Assembly (NCBI GenBank): GCA_025618425.1
Contig: CM046850.1
Coordinates: 5,185,520 to 5,249,519, forward strand
Direction of reading: 5' to 3'
DNA from: Heliocidaris tuberculata
Taxonomy: Eukaryota; Echinodermata; Echinoidea; Camarodonta; Echinometridae
Length of the DNA stretch: 64,000 bases
Of the stretch, positions 43,241 to 50,379 are shown piece by piece. A program made the translations under genes and the position numbers. The number at the start of each line of letters is the position of its first letter. Position 1 is the first letter of the stretch. The notes beneath the pieces were generated by a model that made no database searches, was not told where the DNA came from, and worked only from the letters and a program-made list of their open reading frames with translations.

Positions 43241-45489
43241 GAATATTATATTTCACTTATTCCTGTTGATTTACGTTGCCAGCTTTATAATTCTGTTGTC
43301 TTTAGTTTTGTTAAGCTGCTTATTATTTGTTTCATTCTGTTTGATCTAGCAAATTCTGTTCTGTTGTCTTTAGTTTTGTTAAGTGGCTTATTATTATTAT
43401 TTGTTTCATTCCGTTTGATCTAGCAAATATACTTGGAGGCCAGGAGCTGAAAGCTTGTAAATACACTGAGCGACCTGCTTCATTTCGTTCCATCATACAT
43501 TTGTTCACATATCTAAATTTAACATGGTTCAACCGAACGGTACACACATCCACACCTCTCTCGCTACATACATGTATATATATATATATATAATCTAAAT
43601 AAATTCAGATGTTCCACGTATTGGCATATGATGAGAAATAATAAAGGATGACTCGAATGCATTGAATGCCAATTCCAAGTATATTTATTCTCCCAAGTAT
43701 AAATTCCAAGTATAAATATTATTCCAAGTATAAATAAACTTGGAATTGGCATTCAATGCATTCGAGTCATCCTTTATTATATATAATCTATGTATAGCTA
43801 GAAGAAAATTAAATTAAAAAAACTTTACTTGGTATTCTATAGGTTTACGGTTAAGGAGTATGAAGAAAATATAGAATAATACTCTACTAAAAAACTAAAT
43901 ATTTTTAATGTAGATATGTGATCAATGCTCTTTTCTTGTTAAAAAATTGTTGACCCTAGGTAGCACATTCTTTAATCAACAATATTAGTGAAAAAATGGA
44001 CATATTCATGAGAATTTAAGGAGAATGAAACCTTGGAGAAATATCCATTTTAATGAAAAGAGAGGATAGAGAAAAGTGATCTAAAAAAAGTTACGAAAGT
44101 TTGAAAAGTCTCAATTTACTTTCTATGGCGATCCTCAAATAGGCAATGCTGCTTCAAAATGGCAGGTTTAGTAGTACAACTCTCAATATGTTTTGTACAC
44201 GAAATTTCATATTTTCTCCATTATCTCTAAAGATGCTGCTTGTCTTTTTGTGAACTCAACATATGTTGCGTCAAATACATTTTCCCATGATATATCTTGA
44301 GCTAAGGAGACAAGCTACACCTTGAGAGATAATGGGGAAAATATGAAACTTTTTGTACAAAATGTATGGAGAGTTGTACTACTAAACCTGTCACTTTGAA
44401 GCAACATTGCCAATTTGAGGATCGCCATAGAAAGTAAATTAAGACTTTTCAAACTTTCATAATTTTCTCATTTTGTAACCGATTTTGATGGAACTTTTTC
44501 TAAATTGCTTCTCTCTATCCTCTCTTTTCATTAAAATTGATTTTTTCCCCAGGGTTTCATTCTCCTTTCAATATTAGAATGGAAGGATATCCGACTTGCC
44601 TATGAATTTGAAAACAAATTTCATCGAACTTATTGTTTAATTAAAATAAAAGTCACTCTAATTTTGACAATGATAATGATTATACACAATATAGACCACA
44701 GATTTTTTTTTTTTTGGGGGGGGTCCAATCAAAACCTCAACCTAATACAAATTCATTATCTTGATGACAATTTTACAAAAATATTTAAAAAACTAAAGAA
44801 AATAATCCACAAGTGTCTGTGTAGTGCGCCAGCTACTAACTTCAGCTAATGAATATTCACGATGACCTTTAGATCGATTCATTTTTTGTTGCCAAATTTC
44901 AGTCTGACACAAGATGGATGACTGCATGTAGGAAGTCAATTTGGCTCTATGTTTGACGCAAAATTTTGCGAATCTAGCATACATCATGACATATTTTCAA
45001 ACTATCTTCGTGGAGAGAGAGTCAAGGAATCATAATTTGGCCTATTTATTACTGAAATCTATGACATATAAGAGAAATCAAGAATCTCCTCCGACCTTTA
45101 TTGTTGCCGGTGACTCGTCGCAAGTCACCAACATGTAGCGATCAGTGCGGCTGGCCTGGTCTCGAAGGCGAAGCTGCAAAGCAAAACAAAAGAAGTCGCA
45201 TAAATGAATGTCACTATGATTAACTTCAAATTAATACTAGGGAAATTCAACACGAACATATCAACCCGAACAACACAACATTCTCAGCATCGTTGATTAT
45301 CATAACAAGAAAAATGAGTCTGAACTTGAGTAGAAATTTAATCGATCCCCCAACATGCATTGCTGCTTCTAATAATACCTTCATGAACGTCTCGACAGCA
45401 CCCTTCGCAATATCCAGCAGTGATGTGCCCAAATGTGTCCGCTGATTCATCGAAGCGCTGGTATCTATGAGAAAAACTAGCACCGGCAT
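17232..45489 (-). CDS. INTS6: Integrator complex subunit 6 (16-exon gene model, 966 aa)
   Basis: INTS6 is a subunit of Integrator, the nuclear complex on RNA polymerase II that cleaves snRNA and other nascent transcripts; INTS6 helps recruit PP2A. The 16 exons listed below splice with GT/AG ends and every phase closes to one frame. The N-terminus MPVLVFLIDTSASM carries the MIDAS motif DTSAS (residues 9-13), supported by TTLG (86-89) and ITDG (128-131) of a von Willebrand A domain. The middle holds family blocks such as LPGSELTREPFRWDQRLFAL, NQCLESLVQKVQSGVV, FDKYELEPSPLTQYILERR, VMPYNYPTLIPLLDDL and MGNYQEYLK. The C-terminal domain (about 880-950) has IREVRKPGK and INEAKRFRRKTLIGMLETF. The length is somewhat above human INTS6 (887 aa), owing to a serine-rich linker. 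Intron 7 spans 10.3 kb. The gene appears intact. Confidence 0.95.
17540..17567 (+). repeat. (GA)n microsatellite in INTS6 intron 15
   Basis: GAGAGA tract followed by a short G run. Pyrimidine-rich in the INTS6 transcript. Confidence 0.85.
18397..18849 (-). CDS. INTS6: INTS6 exon 15 (serine-rich linker)
   Basis: About residues 749-899. Mostly low-complexity serine, acidic and asparagine-rich linker, including a run of seven serines, ending in the conserved RLRTRVIREVRKPGK. It accounts for much of the extra length relative to human INTS6. Confidence 0.9.
19307..19547 (-). CDS. INTS6: INTS6 exon 14
   Basis: About residues 669-748. It begins KMMVDEADINEHMAGIPQKR, corresponding to the MIDEAD block, and then enters a basic, disordered segment. 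Donor GTAAGT in phase 1. Confidence 0.92.
19852..19878 (+). repeat. (GA)n microsatellite in INTS6 intron 13
   Basis: Short GAGAGA tract. Pyrimidine-rich in the INTS6 transcript. Confidence 0.85.
19959..20107 (-). CDS. INTS6: INTS6 exon 13
   Basis: About residues 619-668. HNIPIAEMGNYQEYLKRIPS and LHTFGNPFKL are near-invariant. Acceptor TGTCACAG, donor GTATGA, phase 0. Confidence 0.94.
20379..20780 (-). mobile_element. MITE family 2 copy, inverted orientation (INTS6 intron 12)
   Basis: It reads as the reverse complement of the full copy at 60836-61215, including the GTCAGTTTGGAAGAACAT and ACATGTGTCAGCAGTCCCAT regions. The ends are the TTTAAAGAGAAGGTTGA type. Confidence 0.75.
21295..21560 (-). 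CDS. INTS6: INTS6 exon 12
   Basis: About residues 530-618. Contains ARRDFQQLLQSITGE, FPGYMLRVSDRDIRPQTYRN and FDIPRKEILDQVVRMRANFL. Donor GTAATT. Confidence 0.94.
21796..22210. mobile_element. piggyBac-like MITE, copy 1 (INTS6 intron 11)
   Basis: Bounded by TTAA on both sides (21796-21799 and 22207-22210). The left end reads TCCTTTCAGCACAGG and the right end CAAGAGGG. It matches copy 2 at 28499-28914 over its full length in the same orientation. TTAA duplication with CCCT-type ends is characteristic of piggyBac. Confidence 0.75.
22528..22721 (-). CDS. INTS6: INTS6 exon 11
   Basis: Residues 466-529. PLKVALRRMGAPNLIPDGLE followed by SYSVVTYLKKLKQ matches the family. Ends in phase 2 at donor GTATAT. 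Confidence 0.93.
22735..23280. mobile_element. Foldback/TIR element, copy 1 (INTS6 intron 10)
   Basis: Left and right arms carry inverted versions of AACTTNNAAAATCCATAACTT and of AATCAATCAAACACAAATTGG. The right end is GTGTGGACTTTCCTTTTAAG. A diverged copy lies at 52380-52820. Confidence 0.6.
23867..24097 (-). CDS. INTS6: INTS6 exon 10
   Basis: Residues 389-465. Contains GYPFGFLKASSNLSCVNLIV and MPYNYPTLIPLLDDLCKVHK, ending at YYAG with donor GTAAGT. Confidence 0.95.
24686..24701. repeat. Poly-G run
   Basis: G homopolymer in INTS6 intron 9. Confidence 0.9.
24943..25145 (+). repeat. Purine-rich (GA/GGGA)n tract in INTS6 intron 9
   Basis: About 200 bases almost without pyrimidines on the + strand. 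It is therefore polypyrimidine in the pre-mRNA, about 850 nt upstream of the exon 10 acceptor. Confidence 0.95.
25156..25293. mobile_element. Palindromic MITE (PAL1) copy A
   Basis: GCCCCATTTCATGAAACTTG at the left and CACTTGATGAAACACCCC at the right surround the shared core CTTGCATCTGATTGGCTGAG. Confidence 0.75.
25358..25510 (-). CDS. INTS6: INTS6 exon 9
   Basis: Residues 338-388. Contains FTCTNCEPMILDQLPFDKYE and LEPSPLTQYILERRNPNSCW. The CxxC in CTNC is conserved in the family. Confidence 0.95.
25644..25768. mobile_element. PAL1 MITE copy B, inserted in a MITE family 2 copy
   Basis: GGGGAGCGTTTCATCAGCGA at the left end and AAACACTTGATGAAATGCTC at the right end form the palindrome. The flanking DNA is interrupted family 2 sequence (GAAGTTGAGTTCTGG on the left). 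Confidence 0.78.
25771..25921. mobile_element. PAL1 MITE copy C, adjacent to copy B
   Basis: Inverted relative to copy B and separated from it by 2 bases. It ends in a C run (25901-25921), after which the interrupted family 2 sequence resumes with GGTCATGCAATCACAATGTG. Confidence 0.75.
26427..26721 (+). mobile_element. MITE family 2 copy, left end truncated (INTS6 intron 8)
   Basis: Matches the right three quarters of the copy at 60836-61215 and ends CCAGAACTCAATCTTC. Confidence 0.72.
27299..27716 (-). mobile_element. MITE family 3 copy (INTS6 intron 8)
   Basis: Ends resemble TTAAAGTGTGCCAATTCATC and the complement of GTGATTGGTACACTTTAAA. The interior blocks GGTTAACGGTTAAGGAGTA and CTTGCAATATCTCTTTATAG match the copy at 60477-60842 in inverted orientation. 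A short related fragment lies at about 43826-43885. Confidence 0.7.
27928..28066. mobile_element. PAL1 MITE copy D (most symmetric; INTS6 intron 8)
   Basis: GGGGAGCGTTTCATCAAGCA at the left end is the near-exact inverse of the right end TGCTTGATGAAACGCTCCCC-type sequence. The central ATCAGATGCAAGGATTTC is shared by all copies. Confidence 0.8.
28287..28474 (-). CDS. INTS6: INTS6 exon 8
   Basis: About residues 275-337. Contains SWYSCRRMIHVRPNPKSGVP and MGHWPIPETFWPD, clear INTS6 blocks. Acceptor TTTCTACAG, donor GTACGT. Lies after the 10.3-kb intron 7. Confidence 0.95.
28499..28914. mobile_element. piggyBac-like MITE, copy 2 (INTS6 intron 7)
   Basis: TTAA at 28499-28502 and 28911-28914 flank inverted ends CCCTTTCAGGACA and the complement of TGTCTCGAAAGGG. 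The copy starts only about 25 bases upstream of exon 8 on the coding strand, so it supplies sequence right next to the exon 8 acceptor region. Confidence 0.82.
29442..29657 (+). mobile_element. TIR element with internal (TTAGGG)n telomeric-type array, copy 1 (INTS6 intron 7)
   Basis: Inverted ends are GACATTTGCTCCTGCAACAT on the left and GACATTTGCTCCTGTGACAA as the complement of the right end. Between them lie TATCTCGAAAGGTCAAAGGT and about ten TTAGGG or variant units (29547-29610). The same ends and flank of the array recur inverted at 62346-62550, so this is a dispersed element and not a chromosome end. Confidence 0.8.
30497..31020. mobile_element. MITE with TACARTGTGAGTCAATAAAA ends (INTS6 intron 7)
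   Basis: About 29 bases at the left end match the complement of the right end almost exactly. The TA termini suggest a Tc1/mariner-type element; no coding sequence is present. Confidence 0.75.
31050..31810 (+). repeat. Long purine-rich GA tract with a tandem duplication of about 175 bp (INTS6 intron 7)
   Basis: Strong AG bias for about 760 bases. A block containing ACAGGAGGTAAGGTTGGAAG occurs at about 31226 and 31398. The tract is polypyrimidine in the INTS6 pre-mRNA. Confidence 0.85.
32170..32480. mobile_element. MITE with TACTGTATAAGCTAATATTT ends (INTS6 intron 7)
   Basis: The left end TACTGTATAAGCTAATATTT and the complement of the right end GTACTATATAAGCTGAAATT are inverted repeats. TTCGCG motifs recur near both ends. 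Confidence 0.65.
32817..33399. mobile_element. hAT-like MITE with perfect 8-bp target duplication (INTS6 intron 7)
   Basis: Ends TAGTGCTGGTATCG are inverted and flanked by identical ACTATTAG at 32809-32816 and 33400-33407. The interior repeats GTCGCCAT and GTCGACA motifs on both sides. No transposase. Confidence 0.85.
34244..36665. mobile_element. 2.4-kb TIR element with duplicated ends (INTS6 intron 7)
   Basis: GGCCGGTATTCTGATAGC at the left matches the complement of the right end GGCCCGTATTCTGATAGC. Identical ATATA pentamers flank both sides. A second copy of the terminal motif lies inside each end (TATTCTGATAGCCAGGTTTA at about 34358; its inverse at about 36559). The interior is rich in TAGATCTA and AACGTTA motifs, and no transposase reading frame was seen. 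Confidence 0.8.
37372..37791. mobile_element. MITE with 39-bp near-perfect TIRs (INTS6 intron 7)
   Basis: The left end runs AAGGCCACCGCACACCTTAC followed by GATCGGTCTACAATCCGATTT-like sequence, and the right end is its inverse with two differences. The superfamily is not assigned. Confidence 0.85.
38149..38298. mobile_element. PAL1 MITE copy E (diverged; INTS6 intron 7)
   Basis: AAACTTGTTGTCAATAAC on the left pairs with GTTATTGATAACAAGTTTTA on the right. The core AGCCAATCAGATTCAAGGAT is shared with the other copies. Confidence 0.7.
38821..38889 (-). CDS. INTS6: INTS6 exon 7 (69-nt symmetric exon, possible cassette)
   Basis: About residues 252-274, KAGGRQSPQPLEVDRVGTPQ. It is poorly conserved, as expected for the variable linker after the FEKxGPDP block, but it has acceptor TTTACAG, donor GTAAGA and phase 1 at both ends. 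Skipping it would keep the frame. Confidence 0.72.
39028..39420 (+). mobile_element. MITE family 2 copy (INTS6 intron 6)
   Basis: Starts AAAGATAAAGTTGAGTTCTG and follows the copy at 60836-61215 to about CACAACTCAACTTTCTCT. Confidence 0.78.
40158..40289 (-). CDS. INTS6: INTS6 exon 6
   Basis: Begins with GRSYMVNSMKTLNQCLESLV and continues QKVQSGVVVHFEKFGPDP, a strongly conserved block. Ends in phase 1 at donor GTAAGT. Confidence 0.93.
41115..41307 (-). CDS. INTS6: INTS6 exon 5
   Basis: Residues 144-207 plus one base. Contains the invariant LPGSELTREPFRWDQRLFAL and MCDVTGG, which crosses into exon 6. Donor GTGAGG. Confidence 0.95.
41672..41985 (+). repeat. (GGGGA)n array in INTS6 intron 4
   Basis: About 310 bases of GGGGA and GGGAGA units with no C except near the edges. 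The + strand is strongly G-quadruplex-prone, and the INTS6 transcript carries the CU-rich complement about 370 nt upstream of exon 5. Confidence 0.97.
42157..42246 (-). CDS. INTS6: INTS6 exon 4 (VWA domain, ITDG)
   Basis: Residues 114-143, GRNPFYLEPAIVIAITDGHK and following. ITDG supplies the MIDAS aspartate. Donor GTAAGC. Confidence 0.95.
42659..42808 (-). CDS. INTS6: INTS6 exon 3 (VWA domain)
   Basis: Residues 64-113, including FMSELKNLQATGLTTLGHAL and NRLYSGIDNYGQ. The MIDAS-supporting threonine lies in TTLG. Donor GTAAGG, phase 0. Confidence 0.95.
42890..43125. repeat. Probable dispersed repeat (INTS6 intron 2)
   Basis: The block with AACGTGCAAAGGTGGTGACT and TTTACATGGGACCTCCATTT resembles a repeat seen widely in marine invertebrate genomes. 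Only one copy is in this window, so its boundaries are uncertain. Confidence 0.3.
43149..43234. repeat. (TA)n microsatellite (INTS6 intron 2)
   Basis: About 43 TA units. A tandem duplication of about 75 bp containing TTGTCTTTAGTTTTGTTAAG follows at about 43290-43428. Confidence 0.97.
43639..43780. repeat. Perfect-arm hairpin, about 50-bp arms (INTS6 intron 2)
   Basis: The arm ATAATAAAGGATGACTCGAA and the following 30 bases are repeated inverted at 43731-43780 with about one mismatch. The loop holds three CCAAGTATAAAT units. Confidence 0.88.
44018..44568. repeat. Large foldback, arms of about 220-250 bp (INTS6 intron 2)
   Basis: GGAGAATGAAACCTTGG, AATGAAAAGAGAGGATAGAG, CTATGGCGATCCTCAAAT and TTTAGTAGTACAACTCTC in the left half all recur inverted in the right half in mirrored order. 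A DNA-type foldback element is the likely origin. Confidence 0.88.
45096..45173 (-). CDS. INTS6: INTS6 exon 2 (VWA domain)
   Basis: Residues 38-63, LRLRDQASRTDRYMLVTCDE and SPATIK. Acceptor TTTGCAG. The donor GTCGGA is weak but is the only one that joins in frame to AGWKEN of exon 3, matching the family. Confidence 0.9.
45379..45489 (-). CDS. INTS6: INTS6 exon 1 (start, VWA domain strand 1 with MIDAS)
   Basis: Residues 1-37. The start ATG at 45489 is followed by PVLVFLIDTSASMNQRTHLG, almost identical to the family N-terminus, which fixes the start codon. Phase 0 donor GTATTA. Confidence 0.95.
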
Positions 45490-45499
45490 CTTGTTCCTA

Positions 45500-45720
45500 A
45501 TTATTTCATCTATCTGTCATCTGAAAATTGTGTCGAAATATGGCCTATAAGGCCCAAATCAAGAGTTTCAAGCCCCTTTCCTTCTTTTCAGGCAGCCTCG
45601 CGAGAGCTGCCGAATTTCAGCAGCAGCGAAATCATCGCGCAAAAAAATAATGCACTGGAAAATCGCAGCCACATATCTAAGTCACGTGACCACACAGCCT
45701 TCATTTGCTGATTGGCCAAG
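45500..45720 (-). promoter_or_regulatory. Probable INTS6 promoter and 5' UTR with CCAAT box and GTCACGTGAC
   Basis: On the - strand an inverted CCAAT box (ATTGG at 45711-45715 on +) and the palindrome GTCACGTGAC (45681-45690) lie about 190-225 bp upstream of the ATG, with no TATA box. Two overlapping mini open frames start at ATGs at 45520 (5 codons with stop) and 45509 (3 codons with stop), close to the main start. The transcription start is unknown. Confidence 0.5.
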
Positions 45721-46330
45721 AACAAGCTCTCTAGTTTGCATATGATTACCATAATAAAAGATGTTGCTAAAAATATCTTTACTACGACGTTGCAAGTAGA
45801 AAATACTGAGCGAGAATGATGTTGACGTTGTTAAAAGCAACCGTGCGGGGTTGGTTGCAGAAAAAAAGGACATTACAGTACCTGTTTTTAAAGGAATGTT
45901 ATTTTCACCTCATTTATTTCCTCTGTAATATAATGCACATTGTTTGGAAGACCGTAAGTTACATGTAGTGACCTTGCTACCGGGGGGGGGGGGGGGGGGG
46001 GAGGGAGGGGGGGGGTCGACGCTTTTTCCTGGGTATGCCCCCCAAAAAACAAGAACTAAACAACAACAACAACAAAACAAACAGAAACCCAAGAATAAAA
46101 ATAAAATGAGAAAAAGAGGAGAAAAAAAAAAGAAGAGAAAGGAAACATGAAGGGGATATGGCCTTTGCTCTCTAGGCGCATTTGCCCGTGTAAGAATGAT
46201 TGCGTAAGATTGCCCCCCCCCCCCCTCCATGACACCAGTGCTTTCTCCCAATGGCTGGATCAACGCTTTGCCACTTGTCACGAGCATCTGATGGGATGAT
46301 ATCAAGGGGGGGGGGGGGGGGGGGTTCCAG

Positions 46331-47183
46331 CAGTGGCGGCACCAAGGGGGGGGGGGCATGGGGGGCATTTGCCCCCCCCAGTCAGAAGCTTTACCCCCCC
46401 CCCAGTTGCCCCCCAATAATTTTCGGAGTGAAAAAAAAATAAAAGGGTGGAAAATGAAAAAGAAAAGAAAAGGAAAGAAAAAAGTGAAAAAGGAATGGAG
46501 AAAAGAAGGAAAAAGAAAGAAAACGGAAACTTGGAAAGCAGTGGCGGCATCAAGGTGGGGGGGGGGGGGGCATGGGGCAAATTTGTTCGCTCAGCTCGTG
46601 TAAATATCCTCATATTTGCGTAGTTTTATAGCCGAATAATTTCTGTACATTTCCACTATAATAGTGTCAAAATTTTTGCTCGCTCGCTTCGCTCGCTCGC
46701 AATACAGGCCTATAACTCCCACCACATAATCAGGCAGCGAGATGATCAAATGTCCTCATATTGGGGTAGTTTTATAGCCAAATAATCATTTCTGTACATT
46801 TTCACCACAAAAAGTTTCAAAATTTTTGCCCGTTCGCAATAAATAACTACCACCTCATAATCGGGCAGCAAGATGCTCAAATGTCCTCATGCATATTGGG
46901 GTAGTTTTATAGCCGAATATGTAATTTCTGTACATTTTTACTACGAAAAATGTCAAAATTTTTGCTCGCTCGCTTCGCTCGCTCGCAGTATATAACTAAC
47001 ACCTCTTTATAATCGGGCAGTTCAGCTAGATGCTCAAAATGTCCTCATATCTGGGTAGGTTTATATTCTGTACATTTTCACTACAAAAAGTGTCAAAAAA
47101 TTTTTTTGTCCGCCCTTGCCCCCCCAACATTTTCTTTTGCCTCCCATTTGCCCCCCACTTTAAAAATCCTGGTGCCGCCACTT
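46331..47183. mobile_element. G-run element with four internal modules of about 130-150 bp
   Basis: The left end CAGTGGCGGCACCAAGG (a second start, CAGTGGCGGCATCAAGG, lies at 46539) mirrors the right end CTGGTGCCGCCACTT. Inside, AATCGGGCAGCAAGATGCTC, TAGTTTTATAGCCGAATA and TTTTCACTACAAAAAGTGTC recur about four times. No transposase. Confidence 0.65.
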
Positions 47184-47947
47184 TGTTCTAGTACCCCACT
47201 TCATTTATGGTTTTGTACAAAATGAATAGCATCTTTTAATATTATATTAAGGCATACTTTTTGAGCATCCCATCAGCCCCCCCCCCTCTTTTTTTTCTTT
47301 TCTTTAATCAGGAAGTGTCAAAATGCACTTTCTTTCCAAAGTAGTTTAAATAATTATCCTAGAAACATTGCGCTTCGGCAAATGTAAAGGCAAGTGGCAG
47401 CAGAACGTCAAAGGGGGGGGGGGGGGGCGGGGGTCGACTTGCCCTTTAGATTTTTCCAAATCAATTACATACCAGGCCTATAGCCTCACTGTAAAGGGGA
47501 AAAGATGACCCTGCGGTGATAACTGCGCTTCCTGGTAATATTCCCCAACTACCATCTATATATGACAATGATGCCCCTGATGCCAGTATACGTGGTACCC
47601 TGTTACAAATGTTATTCTATTTAATTTATCCCATATCAGTGTCAGTCCATAGACACGGGAATAAGGGATCATCCTCTCGATTGCCTTAAATTGTTCTCCC
47701 TGAGGGTATGGTTGTACTAACCTCATATTTCAGAAGATGGAACTAGAATATCACCCTTGAATATACTCGCCCCCTTTCACAGCTTGTTAGCAAGTCATTT
47801 GCTTCTGAATGTATATGTCCCGGGTATATCTTTGCTTCTTGATTTCTTGTTAGTTTATTTTGTTTAACTAATGAAATATACAATTGTAATTAAAAATGAA
47901 GATGATAGTAATAATGATAATAATAATGATAACATTAATAATGATAA

Positions 47948-47951
47948 TGAC

Positions 47952-48010
<59 letters not shown>

Positions 48011-48192
48011 TAATAATAATAACAATAATAATAATAATAATAATAATAATGATAATAATAATAATAAGAATAAGAATAATAATGATGATATGACAATAAT
48101 AATAACAATAATAATAATGATAATAATAATAACAATAATAATAATAATGATAATGATAATAATAATGATGATGATATGACAATAATAATAAC

Positions 48193-48263
<71 letters not shown>

Positions 48264-48300
48264 TAATAATAATAATAATGATAATAATAATAATAATAAA
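47948..48300. repeat. (AAT)n/(GAT)n trinucleotide array
   Basis: About 350 bases of ATA/ATG trinucleotides. All long open frames here are low complexity (Asn, Ile or Tyr runs). Confidence 0.97.
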
Positions 48301-48415
48301 AACAACAATAAGAATACATAATGATTATTGTTTGTTTTTTTTAAGTAATGATAAGAGTAATAATAATAGCAACAACAATGTAGTGAGAGGGTCACGCCTG
48401 TCCGCCAATCGATTG

Positions 48416-48417
<2 letters not shown>

Positions 48418-48458
<41 letters not shown>
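48418..48458 (+). repeat. (GA)n microsatellite
   Basis: Pure GA tract followed by a G run. Confidence 0.96.
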
Positions 48459-48460
<2 letters not shown>

Positions 48461-48519
48461 TAGGGGGGGGGGGGAAGACGATGGTGACACAGTGAATTTC
48501 CTACAAAGTGCCCTCCCCC

Positions 48520-48875
48520 GGTATGACCAAGGGGGCAGTGGCCGATTAAAAGGGGGGCAATGCCGGCCCGTGCCCCCCCCCCTTTTGAAAGAAAACTATG
48601 CATGGTGCCTGCCCCCCCCCCCCCGTTTTAGAACGGAAAACTTTTCTCTTTTTTATCTTTTTTCTTTTTGCTTGTCAGAGAATTATGGAGGGAAACAAGA
48701 CCCATACCCATAACCCCCCCCCCCCCCCCCCACTTGGAGACTTTTGGAGGGCTGGCGAAACCAAAAAAAAAAAAAAAAAAATACGGATCTCCCTCCAAGC
48801 AGTTTCCCAAAGTTGACAATCCTGCATTTGTGTGCCCCCCCCCTTACAAAATCCTGGATCCGCCCCTGCAAGGGG
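48520..48875. repeat. G/C-run transposon fragments
   Basis: Contains the terminus TTACAAAATCCTGGATCCGC, the complement of the common CAGGGGCGGATCCAGG end, plus C and A homopolymers. The matching left end is not clear. Confidence 0.4.
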
Positions 48876-49177
48876 TACCACCGCCAACCAATCAATCATC
48901 GGACCACAGACCATCGTGGTGCGGTTATTCCATTTTCTGTCGTTTTTTATCACTCTCTCACATCTTTTTTTATTTTCATAGAATTATTATATTAATTAGC
49001 GATTTTAACAAAAATGTAATCCGGTTATCTTTCAGTATTCTATAAGAAGTATATCACATTTTATGTACAAAATATCATAAAGAGCCATTTCCCAAGCGTG
49101 AATGCAATGTGAGGCACTTGAAAAATACATGAACAAGATAATGAAATACAGAGTATATTAAAAACTACATGCACGCT

Positions 49178-49985
49178 CAGTGGCGTATAGTATTCTGGCG
49201 CCCGGGGCAAACTTTCAAATTGCGCCCCCCCCCCCCATGCCCAAACTCAGATTAACGAGCGTTTTTAATTTAGAAATAGTGGCACTACGTGAAAATGAAT
49301 TTTGATGCACATAACCCGGGGTTGTTAGCCTTAATTTGATGAGTTATTGTATAAGCGAGGAAGCAACGGGACCGAGCGGCAGATTTTTTCCCCCTTTTCA
49401 CCACTCAAATTGAAATATTTTATGTTTTTTACCCTTTTACACATACACACACACACACACACACACAAATCCAAGGGAATACAGCGACCTAGCAATATAT
49501 TTTTTTTTTTGTTGTTGAAATTTTGAACATTCCTATTTTGGGACGCAAAATGAATGAAAACCCTGACGAAATATATTTTAGGAATTAAGGCAATTGCAAG
49601 GCAAATTTATGATTACTTTCGAATGTTCTACACTTTGAAAGTGCTTTTTATGCAATTATATCCCATCAGGGGGCGCAAAATTTAACAAGCTCCTGCCTTA
49701 TGGGGAGGGGGGGGGGGCAAGCAACTAGTGTCAATTAATGATTAACACTTTAAAAACGCCATTAGGGGTCGCGAAATAGCTAGATTTTGAACATAATTAT
49801 GCGGGAGAGCAAAGCAACCGAGCTTTAGAAAAAAAAAATGCATTTCAAACTATAAAACACAATTTCTTACGCATTTTGTCTTGTATTTCTCCCCTTTTCT
49901 TTCCTTCTTTTGCTTTTTTGCGCCCCTTCAAGTGCCGCCCTGGGCACGTGCCCCCTCTGCCCCCCCCCCGTAGATACGCCACATG
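49178..49985. mobile_element. hAT-like element with 8-bp target duplication
   Basis: The left end CAGTGGCGTATAGTAT and the complement of the right end CATGTGGCGTATCTACG are inverted. The flanks are TGCACGCT (49170-49177) and TGGACGCT (49986-49993), matching at 7 of 8. The interior is noncoding with C and G runs. Confidence 0.72.
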
Positions 49986-50142
49986 TGGACGCTTATATAG
50001 TGGAAGTGCATTTTATAAAGAGAGAAATGCATAACAATTAAATCAAATATACATATATATATATATAAAATCCGTCTCCCTGAAGAAGGAACACTCCGGA
50101 AATTGGGGAAAGTAATAATGCATTACCACCTCGTTATTCATC

Positions 50143-50223
<81 letters not shown>

Positions 50224-50230
50224 GTGTGTG

Positions 50231-50276
<46 letters not shown>
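50143..50276. repeat. Compound (TC)n-(TA)n-(CA)n microsatellite
   Basis: About 30 TC units, then TA units, a short GTGTGTGTATATAC palindrome and about 20 CA units. Confidence 0.97.
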
Positions 50277-50379
50277 ACATATAAATTCCACTTATTGGCG
50301 TAGAATAGAATAATTAACGAGGTGGAGAACTGGAGAGGCATATAGCCAATTGCAATTTATTTTCCGACTTTTTTACTCA

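Noticed and set aside
45910..46416. 168-codon - strand open frame
   Set aside because: Composed of C-run and A-run translation (Pro, Phe stretches) in repeat DNA.
46677..46700. GCTCGCTTCGCTCGCTCGC repeats considered as a CRISPR-like or regulatory array
   Set aside because: The units are parts of transposon modules in a eukaryotic genome, with unequal spacing and no spacers.
47864..48395. Long open frames of Asn, Ile, Tyr or Leu runs
   Set aside because: Direct translation of the (AAT)n/(GAT)n microsatellite in all frames.
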